Source: Eublepharis macularius (taxonomy: Eukaryota; Chordata; Lepidosauria; Squamata; Eublepharidae). From it: a stretch of 64,000 bases of DNA. Every line of letters starts with the position of its first letter. Within the stretch, counting starts at the first letter, position 1. Below, one piece after another: positions 1 through 17,127 of this stretch. The notes beneath the pieces are model-generated. The model was given only the letters and a program-made list of their open reading frames with translations. It did no database searches and was not told the DNA's origin. The stretch is taken from NCBI RefSeq assembly GCF_028583425.1, contig NC_072801.1:65549766-65613765 (forward strand), in the 5' to 3' direction. The position numbers were made by a program, and so were the translations under genes.

Positions 1-534
1 GCAACCCCTTTAGAGTAACAATCATCATTTAATGTTACAAGTGGAGAACAAGTGCCTGCAACTTTAGTAAAGTGCTGTAATCATCAACAGCGCTCCACAA
101 GCAAAGTATGCAGATGTCTAAAAGGAGATCCCATCAGACTGCTTTTATGGTAACAATCAGGTGGTGGCAGAAGCCTAGAAAGCATCCTCTGAGTACAGTG
201 CCACACAGGCAAGGGCTGGATGAAAAGGGAGCAGAAAGCATGGTTAGTTTTCTTGTTCGGAGCACAGTACCCAACAAGCACTGCTTTAAAAAACCCATTC
301 ATGGGGTCCTCTTGTGAAACATTTAACCAGTAATATGAAACCTGACTGCAAAATCATTTAATTGTCCATGACCAGAAGGCCAGTTAGTTCAAGACCCCTA
401 CTCCCAAATAAGGTTACCCTCCTGCCTCACTGACACTATCTAGATCTCTGCATGACAGAGCCAACAGATCCGGTAAACCATGGGGAAAGGGCCGAGGAAT
501 AAATGGCTTTGGAAGATTTAAGCAAGAGAACTTA

Positions 535-5461
<4,927 letters not shown>

Positions 5462-7694
5462 CTGTAGGAGTGGAAACAAAACAAGACAAGGAAAACTTAA
5501 GTTATTCTCTGTAAAAAGATTGTAAAACACAGGAGCCAAATCATAGCCAACTGAGAACAACATGTTTGCATAAGGAACATTCTCCACTAATTTGCTCAGT
5601 TTCTGCAATTTATAAAGGGTGCAGAACTTTAAATTTTAGTTCACAGTACAGACCACCCTGATTTTGTTGTTGGTGCAAGCAGGTAAGCAGGATGATGCTA
5701 TTAAGGAGGAAAAATAATACTAAATACCTTCTAAGATTGGAGAAATATGATCCTAGGTAATGAAAAACTTATGTCCCAAACAGCCTAAAAAATCTTAAAG
5801 AGTTGCAATCTCTACTTCAGTATTTTCCTCTGAAGCAAAATGCCCTATAATACAAGTAACCGAAGCAAATGCTTAACCAGTATCTCTATCTGAGAAGCCT
5901 GAAAGAAGAATCCACACATCCCTGAAGACGGCTTCTTCCGTTGCTCAAGTTCTCACTGGTAGGAAGTTTTAAAATGACCATAACTTTGGACTCATTCTTT
6001 CTCGGCCACTCCTCAAAGTTGTTTTTCTCCCCTTCTTCCTGCTACCCCTTTTCAAATATTGGGAAACTTGCCACTTTAGCATGCTCAAGCTTTCAATTCT
6101 GTTTGTGTTCTGCCTTCTATTGGACCTAAAGAAAAACAATTAAGCTACAAAAATCAAACAGCAATGCAAGTCTAGAAAGGCCTCCTTTCAAAATGAACAG
6201 TACTTGCCTCCTTTTCAAAGATGCTTGATGCACAAGGGCCCACACATACATTCGATTTAAAAGGCATGCAAGGCAATAACCAGAATATACTGCACAGCAG
6301 AAAACGGCACCGATAAAGTCATACCTGTTGTGGATTCTCTCTTCTGAGCTTTAGCTACCGGCAAACTACAATGTAGACGCACACTCTGTTTTTTCTTGCT
6401 TGCCAATAAAGCTTAGCTGGAGTTGCTTCAGTCCATAATGAAAAATAGGATACTTGAGAAACTAGGGAGAGGGTAGAGAAACCAAGAGTAAGGAGAAAAA
6501 TATTTTAAAGTTCACCTAAATAAAATCTTATACCGATGGACCCAATTTAAAATTATGAAATTTTTTTGGGCAATTGAACAATTAGTATGGCAAGGACTGA
6601 GATGGTCAACCTGGTGGATGCAAAGGATGCTTGTAGTCAGAAGGAGCACTATATTCTATTTCCTGAAGACATGGAGGCCTTCTTTACCAAGATTAAGGTT
6701 ATGGTTGTTCAAAGACTAGAAATGAATCAAGATTATGCAATAATTTACTAACCTAAAACTAGATCCCACAGAAGAATGATAAAATAACATGGAGCAACCC
6801 GAACTCAGATGCCTCCAGCAATAGGAACTTGGTATATTGTACATTTAGGTTGCAAAGAGGTACTAAATCCCCCGAGTCCTCTTTTTATTACTTCCAGTTA
6901 ACAGCTACCACTCAAATACTCTCCTACTAGGACTCTGCTTATCCTTCACTAGGCTATACTGCCACCACAGCTCAGGCTCTCTCTCCCCAGTCCTCACCTG
7001 ATTAAATTTGCAATTAAACATTCCTCACAACCTGATGATCTCTTTAAGTATACTTTATAGTTCAGTATCACGAACATCCTGATTCCATCCCCTCCCCTCT
7101 TAAAAAATTTAGTTCTTAAGTTTAAAATTTATTTTGGCAACACTATTCTGTTCAACTTCTTATATGCCTCCAAATCAGCCCTAGTCAATTGTTCCTTCAC
7201 ATCTCTCAGTGGGGTCCCCCTTTCTTTTCCCTCCCTCACCGTATTCCTAACTCCTCCCCATTCCATCTGTTTTCTTTTCATCTTTAGAACATCTACTATC
7301 TATAGGTGCCTATCACCGAAGCAGTCACTTCTCCCATGCCCAGCCTCCAGATGCTGATCTCAACCTCCACTTATTGCATCTTAGCTTTTATTCTGCCTTT
7401 AGCTCTAGGGCGTGGGTACAAGCACAAAAGTCTCCCGCTGCCAGGATTCCTTGATTCCTACTGCATCTGCTTTCCAAGGCAGTTTGATTCATGCTTCCTG
7501 CATACTCAAGTACACTTCCCAGCTGTCTTCTTCCTTGAGGCTTCAACCCTCTATAGCATCTTCTCAGAAGGCCCCTCCACACAGACTTCCATGCTCCAAG
7601 ACAGCCACAAACGTCCTCTTCCCAAGCCACCATCCAATTCCTCCTTTTCAAGTACACCAAGCCCTCCTAGCCTAACTCTGCACTTTTTACACAT

Positions 7695-7892
7695 CATAAC
7701 AATAACCTGTACTTATATATTGCTCTTCTTAACAGAGTAGCACTCTACTCAGAGCAATGAACAAAGTCAATGTTACCATTATCCCCTCAATACAGCTAGG
7801 GAGCAAGAGCTGGGAGGAGTGGCTTATTCAAGGCCACTTACTGAGCTTACGGCAATAGTGGAATTCAAACCAGCAGAGTTCTGATTGGCAAC
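7695..7892 (-). mobile_element. CORE/MIR-like SINE
   Basis: The core resembles MIR (CTAGGGAGCAAGAGCTGGGA ... TTCAAGGCCACTTACTGAGC), with a B-box-like TGGAATTCAAACC in inverse orientation. It is the first of two tandem copies. Confidence 0.65.
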
Positions 7893-7904
7893 CCAATCAC
7901 ATAA

Positions 7905-8125
7905 TAATAGTAGCCACTGTGCTTATATACCACTCTTCCAGCCAGATTAGTTCCTCACTCAAAGCAGTGGACAAAATCAGTGTTATTATTATCCTCACAA
8001 TGCAGCTGGGGAGCTGAGAGGAGTGGCTTACACCATGCCACTTACTGACCTTAGGGCAATAGTGGAATTCAAACCAGCAGAGTGTTGATCCACAGCCCAA
8101 CCACTTAACCACTACACACAAGCAG
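7905..8125 (-). mobile_element. CORE/MIR-like SINE, second tandem copy
   Basis: This is the same unit as at 7695 (AGCTGGGGAGCTGAGAGGAG; GGAATTCAAACCAGCAGAG). It includes the tRNA-like head in inverse orientation (CCCAACCACTTAACCACTAC). It is more complete than the first copy. Confidence 0.7.
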
Positions 8126-8439
8126 CTCTTCCAGCACTTCTGGAAACCTCCCTCCCACCAAAGACACAGAGACATGTCTGGGGGAGGGGGTACTGGAAAA
8201 TGCTTCACCTAACCCCCCCTTTCCCATAGCTAGAAAAGACATCTGTGTGGGGAGACTACAGAAGGCCTTACCCCTTTCATCTGCCCCCAGCACACACTTC
8301 AAAACATTCCTCTCCTTCACGCACTGCAAGAGGCCTAGTACTCCCCGCAGCCCCAGCCATCACCTCAGGCCGTTTTCCCTAGGTGCCCTCCTCCAATATC
8401 TATCCCACACACGTCTCCTCAGCTGCAGCCTGCCCACCC

Positions 8440-9000
8440 GCGCCCCCATCAGGTGTCCCGGCCCCGCCCACCAAGATTCACCCCGCTCTCCTGCGCGGGC
8501 GCGGGCGAACGCGCGCGCGCATACATATTCCCCCCCTCCCCCAAACACACACACACCGCCGCTCCCTCCCTCCCGCTTTTTCGGTCTCTCTCGCGCGCGT
8601 CACCTGCTCCTCCTCCTCCCCCCTCCTCCGCCTCTCAGGGGGCGCACGCGCGCGGCCCCCTCCTCCTTCTCCCCTCAGCCGGGCTCGCGCGCTCTGGTTT
8701 TCTCTCAGCCGCTGTCGCCCCCGTCTCTCAGTCTCTCCCGCGCACGCGCCCTCTTCTCCTCGTCTCTGCCTCGCGGCCGGTGAGGAAGGCGAGAGAAGGG
8801 GGGGAGGGGAAGGAAGGCGAGAGAGAGAGAGACAGAGGGAAGGGAAAGAGGTGACAACCCGCTGCCGCTACCGCCGCCGCCGACAGGGACCAGGGGGCGG
8901 GGCCAAAGCACTCGGGCGAGACTCTCGCGTCAGCTCGCGCGAGAAGTTGGGATTTTTTCTTTCCTTCGGACGCCCCTCGCAGTGTTCTATGGTGACGGGG
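8440..9000 (-). promoter_or_regulatory. SETD1A: CpG island, probable SETD1A promoter and first non-coding exon
   Basis: A sharp block of very high GC and frequent CpG (repeated gcgcgc runs, GGGCGGGGCC Sp1-type box near 8895, GA- and CT-rich tracts) sits upstream of the SETD1A start codon, where a housekeeping promoter is expected. SETD1A mRNAs are known to have a non-coding first exon, and several donor-like sites occur on the minus strand (for example near 8271 and 8605), but I cannot choose the true one. CpG density falls off slowly to about 9.3 kb. Confidence 0.75.
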
Positions 9001-9127
9001 TTGCCGCCTGTTGTTGGTTTCTCATCTGCTCTTTCGACATATTACATGAAGAATACAATGCGGTGGGGGGGGAGAAGTCTACCACTCGTGTATTCGTTGT
9101 ATACAATAACGATTCTGGTGGTTCCGA

Positions 9128-9143
9128 GGGTCAAATTTGACCC
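9128..9143. repeat. perfect 16-bp palindrome at the CpG island edge
   Basis: GGGTCAAATTTGACCC occurs about 130 bp outside the CpG-island core of the SETD1A promoter. It could be a protein-binding palindrome or part of an old transposon end; nothing here decides between them. Confidence 0.5.
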
Positions 9144-10743
9144 ATAATATTTTTTAAGTTCTAAAATCTGAGTAGGCTTCTGTGGTGAATCGCTCGATGC
9201 GAAATAGCTGCTAGGCTCTAAGCTAGAGAGGAAGGGGCGGTGGGTTTTGACGTCGAGATCTTAACTGGCGATTCGGATTTCGCAGATTCGTACCTTCCCG
9301 GAATTCGACCGAGGCTTGTAGAAGACCGTAGGTTGTGTGGAGGATGGAGGTTTGAGGCGGGGGAGAGAGGGTCTCCGCGGGAGTTTTCAAGCGGTCTTGA
9401 ATGACGAAAGGTGCCCTCTGACGAATCTGAGCGTTCGAAATTGAGATTGTTCTAACGGAATAGCAGGGTAAATCTTCTCTAGTTTGGCACTTTCGACATG
9501 GAGGGGAAATTCATTTGGTTTTAAATAACCAGCTAGTAATAGGAACGGAGTTCACGAGAGCAATTGCAGAGAAAGTGTAAGTGTGTCTCGTCACTGAAAA
9601 CGGCCCCGGAGAAATAACTCGGAGTGGAATGAATTGATACGAAATCACAGCTAGCTCTGTGGGGAGACTGGTGCGAGCAGAGGGATTTTGGCCGCTTTCG
9701 CCATGAATTTTGTATCTTTTGTGTGTTCTCTGTTGTATGTGTGTGTTTGTGTTTCAAGCCATAGGTTGCCCCAGTAAAAGAGAGAAAATTAAGACCCGCG
9801 TTAATATGGGCTACTTGTTTGTAAAGTTATAAGTTGAACTCATTTAGAGGAACTGCTAGGGAGGGAAAACTGATCCGATTATTTTGTTTCTTGTGGTAGC
9901 GCAGAATTTTCGAGCGCTTTGCGGTAGGACAGCCGTAAGAATCCCCCCATTTCGACGGCTCATAAATTTTAATTTAGAACGACTCCTCCATCTTCTCATT
10001 GCAAGGAACTTTGTAATGCCCTGAGGACCCTGTTAGCTTTGACTCTGGGAAGCTCTTACCTTGGAAATCTACTTGGTCTTTAAGATGCTGCTATACGGGA
10101 GTCTAGGTAAAGCGTACTTAGCCGAGTTAGATCAACATTATTAATGTTATTTAAGAGACTGCATGGTGTGTTGTAAGTGTGCTCTTCCCTGTGTTTTGTT
10201 TGGAATCTTCCGTGTGGGACCAGAATTATGACTATTTTCTCCCCCTTCAGGAAGAGCAAAAGGAAAAACAAAAAGTTGCAGATTCAACTCTCACCCTTTC
10301 CTTGATGGTGAGGATTCAGTCGTTTTAAATAAAGATTATCAGATGCCACCTTCCAGCATTCGTTGGCAGAGGCCCTGCTTTTAGTGGCTGCATGTCATTC
10401 AAAAACTTAACTGAGACATTCTTTCTTCTCATTCTGTCTCCACAATGCTTGGAAAAAGCCACCCCTTTTGAATTTCTGCAACATTTCTCAGGCTAAAGAT
10501 GCCCTTATATTATAGTTACTATGTTGAGATCAAACTTTTATGTGGTCCACGTTGAGTGACAGTGGGTTGCTGCTCTTGAAATCAAACATTTTGTTACCTG
10601 TGGAGTGGAAGCTTTCTGTGGCCAGGATGCAAGGGTGGGAGCAAGTCCAGCAGCACATTGTAGTGGAGCCAAGGGTGCAGGTAGGGTTGCTAAATCCAGC
10701 TTGGGGAAATTTCTGAAGGTTTGGGGGGGGGTGCCTCAGGAGA

Positions 10744-10921
10744 GAAGAGGGTTGCCAACCTCTAGGTGGGGTCTGGAGTTCTGGAATTTCCAGACTACAG
10801 AGATCAATTCCCCTGGAGAAAGTTCCAGCATTGGAGGATGGAGGGCATCCCTGCTGAGCTCCCTCTCATCCCCAGCTTTGCTCCCAAATATCCAGGAATT
10901 TTCCAACCCAAACTTGGCAAC
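10744..10921 (+). mobile_element. hAT-like MITE, TAGGGTTGCCAAC family
   Basis: GGGTTGCCAACCTCTAGGTG lies at the left and CTTGGCAACC at the right. The 8-bp flanks CTCAGGAG at 10735-10742 and 10923-10930 look like a target duplication. A diverged, partly inverted piece of the same family follows at about 10985-11065. Confidence 0.75.
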
Positions 10922-10984
10922 CCTCAGGAGTTCAGCAGGGACATGATGCCATAGAACTCATCCACTCACAGGCGCTGTTTCCTC

Positions 10985-11065
10985 CAGAGAAACTGATGTG
11001 TCATTTAGAGATCAGTTGTAATTCTGAAAGAATTTCAGGCCCCACCTGGAGGTTGATGACCCTTG
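10985..11065 (-). mobile_element. fragment of TAGGGTTGCCAAC-family MITE
   Basis: The reverse complement reads the same body (ATCAACCTCCAGGTGGGGCC and ACAACTGATCTCT). It is truncated, and no clear ends were seen. Confidence 0.6.
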
Positions 11066-11164
11066 GTGGAGGCCACAGACCCTCATGGTATTCTAACGCT
11101 ACCCTCATCAGGGCACAGTTTAGCCTGCTTTTGGAAGCAATCTGTAGCTCCAGATTTCTATTTC

Positions 11165-11352
11165 AGTTTTATCGCATCTTTCCTCTTTGGAACTCAGGGC
11201 CATGTACTTTGTTCTCCTGTTTTATTCTCAGAACAATCCTGTGACATAGGTTGAGCTGAGGGAAAATGACGGCCTTAATGGCAGAACAGGATTTGAACCT
11301 AGCCTTGTTCTCCCGGAACTTAATCTGACCTTCTAACCACTGCACCACACTG
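11165..11352 (-). mobile_element. CORE/MIR-like SINE
   Basis: The reverse complement has a tRNA-like head (CAGTGTGGTGCAGTGGTTAG) and GGTTCAAATCC. The core is diverged. Confidence 0.65.
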
Positions 11353-12610
11353 AAGAAACATTTTCTGTACAGTATTCTGCTCCAGTGTCTTTGGGCCATA
11401 ATGCTGGGGAAAAAAGCTCTCCCTTGGTGTCTCATACTGTTATGCCAATATAGATTAAAATCATATGCCAATAATCAATACTGAACAATACTAGGCCTAG
11501 CTTCTGTACTCTCTAGATGAACTTTTAAACTTTGCATGAACTTTCAGTGTATTTTTTCTATGTGTAAGGTAATTCAGCAGGTGTGCTCTCATCCTTTGAC
11601 AATTAATTAAAATAGTGGACTCTACCGAGATTGATGATCTTCTATCAGAGATTCAACCAATGGTGATCGCCCAACTTAACTTTTCTTGACACTTGTCAGA
11701 GATTTATAGTATTCTCTTGCAGAGCAGACAATGACATATTTTTTTAACTAATTGGAAGGCTGTACTATGAAATTATGAATATTCAGTGAAGTGTCAAACC
11801 AATCAATATTTGTTTGTGCTATCATGTGAATAGACCCTAAATATTTGCTTATGATTAGGTATATAATTGCAAACACAGAAAGAATAAGCAGGGTACTGAT
11901 GGAAGAGATCTCTTGGGAGAATCTAGGTGAGAACCTATTTCTACCTATGTATTTCATAGAAACTTTGAGCAATGTTAAACTTAGGATTTATTGAGAAATG
12001 TTAGTGAACTTATTTCTTATTGCCTTTCTATGTTCTGTTGCTATAGGATTCATATTAATAGCCATTTATATTTTGATTACTTGCTTCATTAAAAAACTAG
12101 GGTATATTTTCAATAAAGTAAAATAAACTCTAGATTGGTGTCTGTGTGTTTGATAAGGAGTTGCAGAGCAATATTGAACCCTATATAAATAAATGTACTG
12201 ATAAACAGTTGGTTCAAAGAACTTATCTGTTTGACAGGTCTAAAGACTAACTGCTTTTGGCTTCCCTGGAGAGAGATCCATCTTTCTCCTGGCAAGTTGA
12301 AGCTTGGTTTTAGACACGGGCAACCGGCTCATTACGATACAACAATAGTGAGGTGGATCCAGACATCCCCCAAGTGGCCTTCCTCCAATAGAAGAGACAT
12401 GTAGGTTGGAGAAAGGCATTTAACCTGAGCCAAAAGGAAAGGTGGAGTGTAAATATTTAAAGAAAGAAACTTTGTAAAGTTGTAGGATAGGGTTAGGATC
12501 CACCCCAATATATATAATGGAAATATACAGTACAAAAGAATTTACTGAATGCATGTTTTCATGAAAAGCTGGTACCTGGATATGCTTTATAGAACTGGCA
12601 ACAAATCCCA

Positions 12611-12845
12611 CGGCCAGTGTGGTGTACTGGTTAAGAGTGTCAGACCAGGATCTGGGAGACCCAGGTTCGAATCCCCACAGTCCATGGAAGCTTGCTGAGT
12701 AACCTTGGGCCAGTCGTGCACACTCAGCCTAACATACCTCACAGGGCGGTTGTAAGGATTAAATGGAGGAGAGTATTGTGAGCCACGTAGGAGTTCCCTT
12801 TTCCCATTGGGGAGAAAGGGGAGTATAAATGAGATAAATAAATAC
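12611..12845 (+). mobile_element. tRNA-derived SINE
   Basis: The Pol III A box region TGGTGTACTGGTTAAGAG (12620-12637) and B box GGTTCGAATCC (12664-12674) are followed by a body (CTTGGGCCAGTCGTGCACAC, CTCACAGGGCGGTTGTAAGG) and a LINE-like tail (GATAAATAAATAC). It is not a functional tRNA gene. Confidence 0.88.
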
Positions 12846-13214
12846 AAGTTTTGCAAACAGTGGCTGATATTTTAAAATCCTGCTCCTGTGATGGTTCCGT
12901 TTATGCAGATAAAAGAAACTAAGGGATCCTTCCTTTATTATAGGTGTAACTATCTGGAACTTGGACTGTTCAGTTTTCCCTCCTGAAATCGGATAGCTGC
13001 CTCACTTTGTATATCTCCCCTATCTCTTCCTTTAGAGGGATTTTCTTGAGTTTTATGCAGCAAGAGCATTTTTACTTCAAAATAGTGGCAGAAGATGAAC
13101 GTAGTGGGAACCTGCTCCTTAAGCTGCCATTGAAACAAAAATCTACATAATAAATACGGCGTGCGCACAAACACAGATGCTCCACTAATGAGTTAGGAAC
13201 CATAGACTTCACCA

Positions 13215-13426
13215 AAAAGAGTCCAGTAGCACCTTTAAGACTAACCAATTTTATTGTAGCATAAGCTTTCGAGAATCAAGTTCTCTTCGTCAGATGCATC
13301 ATGCATATGACGAAGAGAACTTGATTCTTGAAAGCTTAAGCTTATGCTACAATAAAATTGGTTAGTCTTAAAGGTGCTACTGGACTCTTTTTGATTTTGC
13401 TACCACAGACTAACTCCTCTGCATCT
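13215..13426 (+). repeat. foldback interspersed repeat, copy 1
   Basis: The left arm is an inverted copy of the right arm (AAGCTTTCGAGAATCAAG / CTTGATTCTTGAAAGCTT; CCAGTAGCACCTTTAAGAC / GTCTTAAAGGTGCTACTGG), about 90 bp each, meeting at GATGCATCATGCAT. Beyond the palindrome the right side adds TTTTGCTACCACAGACTAAC. A perfect 13-bp duplication ATAGACTTCACCA flanks it (13202-13214, 13427-13439). Confidence 0.88.
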
Positions 13427-13459
13427 ATAGACTTCACCACTATGTTGTGTTGGATTCCT

Positions 13460-13612
13460 GCTAATGCTATGTCTTTGTGAATTTGTATCTATTTACCCTA
13501 TGGCATTGTTTATGGAAATGTTCTTGATATTGATTGTACTGATCTCACACTGTGAAATTTGCCTTGAGTCTTAGTGAGAAAGGTGGACTATAAACGATAT
13601 AAGTAAGTTTCC
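13460..13612 (+). mobile_element. degenerate LINE 3' tail
   Basis: GAAATTTGCCTTGAGTCTTAG and GGTGGACTATAAACGATATA resemble the L2-like tail. It is old, and its boundaries are approximate. Confidence 0.4.
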
Positions 13613-14152
13613 TGCAGGTTCTCTGGGGAATGCAAATATGTAACTTTTCGAGTGTTCCAAAATTTAAGCACGTGTTTTGCAATTCACCACTTTATGTCTT
13701 GAGGACCTCTGAAGCCTCTTGAGAAAAAGGCCTGTTGCAACTGTAAGTTTAGCAATCTTTCATCCCTGTGTCTGACAGCAATTTCTTTAAATGCAATGTT
13801 TTATTATGGGGCAAATACTCTCTAAACGATCATCTTCAGTTTCATAGCGATTCCAGGGAGAAAATCTCAGTTTAATAATAATATTTTAAAAATTACTAAG
13901 GCGTTTTTTGGAAAATCTCTAAAGAAAAACAAACTTCCCTCAAATTCATATTACAGTTGAAACTTTTCTGATACAAATAAAGAAAAAGCAGTTCACCATG
14001 TTCCAAAATGAGGGTAGCAATTCCTCTGCAATTTGGGTTTTAATCAAATCAATAAAAGTTCTGATTATCCTTGTACTTTCTGTGGGTGAACTGAAAAGGG
14101 CAATATTTCTTCTTCCTCGCTTGTCTAGTGAGAGGATTTTGTCACTTCGACA

Positions 14153-14550
14153 TTAGAGCCAGTTTGGTCTTGGGAAGGACCGAGGAGATGTGGGTTTGAA
14201 TCCTCCACTCAGCCATAAAACTTTGACGGGTGACCTTGGACTACTTATTCTTTTAACACCTTGATTAGCCGCTTTTCAGCTAACGATGTTCTCCGAGCAA
14301 CTCACAATGTATCCAGTTAATGTGTATCATTTCTTAATGGCCACTGATAGACAGGTTGGCTGAAAACGCATTCAAGAAGTTCTGTTGCCCGGAAAGAGGG
14401 TGGAATACGTAGGCGATACTTGCAGTCTCTTCAGCTGCCTCGGTTGTCAGCTTACCCACCTGACAAGTTTGTTGTGAAGATATAACGGGAGGGAGGTATA
14501 TACGCTGTTGCAAACTCGTGCCATGTAGAGAAGGATAAACATTTAATAAT
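14153..14550 (+). mobile_element. degenerate tRNA-type SINE with insertion
   Basis: GAGCCAGTTTGGTCTTGGGA, GGGTTTGAATCCTCC and GTGACCTTGGACTAC are the SINE head. The body is interrupted or very diverged until a tail-like GGGAGGTATATACGCTG at about 14490. Confidence 0.5.
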
Positions 14551-14649
14551 AATAAAATATAAGATTAGTTTGAATTCCTTATCAAAGTGCTGTAATATTT
14601 CCTATTTTGGGCTGGCATTGGATAGCCTGGGTTAACTAGGTGCAAATTA

Positions 14650-14834
14650 GTAAAAAGTAACTTTACTGTAGCATAAGCTTTCGAGAACCACAGTTGTCTT
14701 TGTCAGATGCATCTGACGAAGACAACGGTGGTTCTCGAAAGCTTATGCTACTGTAAAGTTGGTTAGTCTTAAAGGTGCTACTGGACTTTTTACTATTTTG
14801 CTACTACAGACTAACATGGCTAACTCCTCTGGAT
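14650..14834 (+). repeat. foldback interspersed repeat, copy 2
   Basis: This has the same design as copy 1 (TAGCATAAGCTTTCGAGAAC / GTTCTCGAAAGCTTATGCTA), with about 25 bp lacking from the left arm. A perfect 14-bp duplication CTAGGTGCAAATTA flanks it (14636-14649, 14835-14848). Confidence 0.88.
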
Positions 14835-16884
14835 CTAGGTGCAAATTAATTTTTTTTAAATAAATAATTCAAATACTGATTTTATTGTTTTCCCCTGGAA
14901 TCATCCCCCACACATACACACAGTTGTTGGGAAAGAGCAGGGTAGAAAGCGAGCTAAAATCTGTAAGAATTGGCAATGTACAGGTGAGAGCTAAAATTGT
15001 AAAGCTTCAGCTTTAACCGCCTATCTGCTTTGTAGTCTTAAATCCAACACACAGCTCCCAAAATTTCATCCTGGCCCTATGCACTATGTTTCTACTAGGA
15101 TCTCAACACCTTTGCTAGACAAATTTTTATGAAATTCAAGAGTTTGCTTCCAGGGTGTTAAAGGTACTGGTGTCGAGTTTTCTTTTCCTTTACAAAATGC
15201 AGACGAGCTTCATTTCCTCCAGAGGGCAGCACATGTCCAGGCCTGAAGTGTAGCTTCTAGCCTAGTCCTCATAAGAACTATTCTCTATGGAACGATTTTG
15301 GAAGCAAGCAAGCAGGATTGCATGTATTTGGGGCTCTATCCTGCTGTACAACGTTCAGCAATCGCCACCTTTCATCTGGCCCTGTCCTCCTCCACCTTTT
15401 GAAGCCACGTGTGCCCCCAGATGCATGCAGGGCTCTATGTGGATATTATCTGAGTCTGATTTCCAGGCTAAGCAGGGCAAAGTATCTGCCTTCTCATGCA
15501 TTTTCTGGAGCTTCTGTTTCTCTTACATTTCCGGCCTGGCAGTGAATGAGTGTGCACTGGTTCACATGCAGCATGTGCTTTCCCCCCTTCTCCTTGCCCT
15601 GTAGCCATAGGCCATTCCAGCAGGACGCAGGGCTGAAATTCCAGGAAAGACAGCCTTGATACCATCTCGACATGCCTGGATGTGTGTTTAGGAACCGCGG
15701 TGATGCCTTCTTGCATGTAATAAGAGACCGGCGTATCTCGTTTTCTCTTTCAGGCGGTGCAGGGTACATAAACCTCAAGGGAACCGTCAGCAAGACTCCT
15801 CTATTTTTTGCCCCATCAGAGCTAATGAGCTGGCCTGCCTCAGCAACAGCTGCCCTTGACCTTCTCTCTCTGTTTCCCAGGCCTCCTTGGCTTCTCCCCA
15901 GCTGGGACTTTGTGTATTCCCAGACAGCATAAACATTTCACCAACCTTGGAGCTTCGCCAGGATCAGAAAAGGATTATATATAGTTGCGCTTGTCCCAGG
16001 AGGGAAGAAGACTGTGCTGTAGCCAAGGATGCAGATTTTGCAAGGCTTTGGCAGGAAGGCAAACATGTGCCAAAGCAAGCACTTTGGAGACCCTTTCAGT
16101 GCCTGAAGAGGGTAATCCAGATGGCACACTCTGCACCCTTTTATACGGGGCACAATCCATTAGGAAGTTTCCCCGGTGTGTCTGCACGCAGCTGCTGCGC
16201 ATTTCAACCAGGCTTGAAGAGTTCTTTCTGGTGGATTGAGCTCCTCCCTCCATCACTGAGCCTGCCCTCGGAGACGGCTGCTTCAGGTTGTTATATGGCC
16301 CTCTCAGAGACAATATGAGCATCCAGCAGTGGGTTAGTGATACCAGTTTGTAAATTTGTGGGCCAGGTCCATGTGCACCCCCAACTGGGTGCCCTTAGTT
16401 GAGCAAGGCAGGTCATGAAGCATGCCTGATAGGGCAAAGGTAGTGGCTTAAAAAAAAAAAACTCAGGCAGAAAATATGACCCTTTTCCCATTGACAGACA
16501 AGTTCTGGGAGTTCTGTGCTTGGAAATCAGTCCCCAGATGTGTAGGGCTCCAATTCAAATCTGGCCTGCAATGTTTGCGGAAAGTGAGTTCAAGCATCCC
16601 CCACTCCAGTACCATTTTCCTGGCCGGAAATGACCCCACAGAGCCATGGTCTTTTCCTCCCTGGGGAAAGTTATCTTCAGAACACGTGCAGCCCTATCAG
16701 TGTATATTCAATTTTTCCAGCTGCACAAGGGGAGGCTCCCCAGAGCCATTTAAGACTGGGAAAACAGCAAGTGAGGGGGAAGGCTTGCACTCCCTCTGCA
16801 AGCACACCACCACCCCTGTCCAAATTTGCCCCCCCCCCCGTGCACAAGGGACCCGAGTTCTGAGCATGGAACTTCCAGACCTTG

Positions 16885-17127
16885 TCTCTGAGTGGGACCA
16901 CAAGTGACGCCTGACACAGGTTGGACACTAGTCAGCTTCCCTCAAGTTTTGATGGGAAATGTGGGCATCCTGGTCTCGCAGCTTCACTCTCTGACTGCTG
17001 TCCAATGGACTTTTCAACTGTCACTTGTCCAACATTCCGCCAAGCTGCCTACATTTCCCATCAAAACTTGAGGGAAGCTGGCAAGTGTCCAACCTGTGTC
17101 AGGCATCACTTGTGGTCCCGCTCTAAG
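16885..17127. repeat. long inverted repeat (foldback MITE candidate)
   Basis: Two arms of about 75-80 bp, 16885-16962 and 17047-17127, are near-perfect inverted copies (TTCCCTCAAGTTTTGATGGG / CCCATCAAAACTTGAGGGAA) around an 85-bp loop. The ends are like GAGTGGGACCACAAGTG. The family is not named with confidence. Confidence 0.8.

Larger units (their letters stand above)
5462..8300 (-). other. probable SETD1A intron 1
   Basis: The interval between the first coding exon and the CpG island contains no recognisable coding exon. It is AT-rich up to about 7.2 kb, then CT-rich, and ends in two tandem CORE/MIR-like SINE copies. Confidence 0.6.

Noticed and set aside
8247-9147. Long overlapping plus-strand open frames rich in proline, serine and arginine
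   Set aside because: They lie in the CpG island, where stop codons are rare by composition. They have no domain, and several frames are open at once.
12611-12690. Possible tRNA gene with A and B boxes
   Set aside because: No cloverleaf can be completed, and the box region continues into a SINE body and LINE-like tail.
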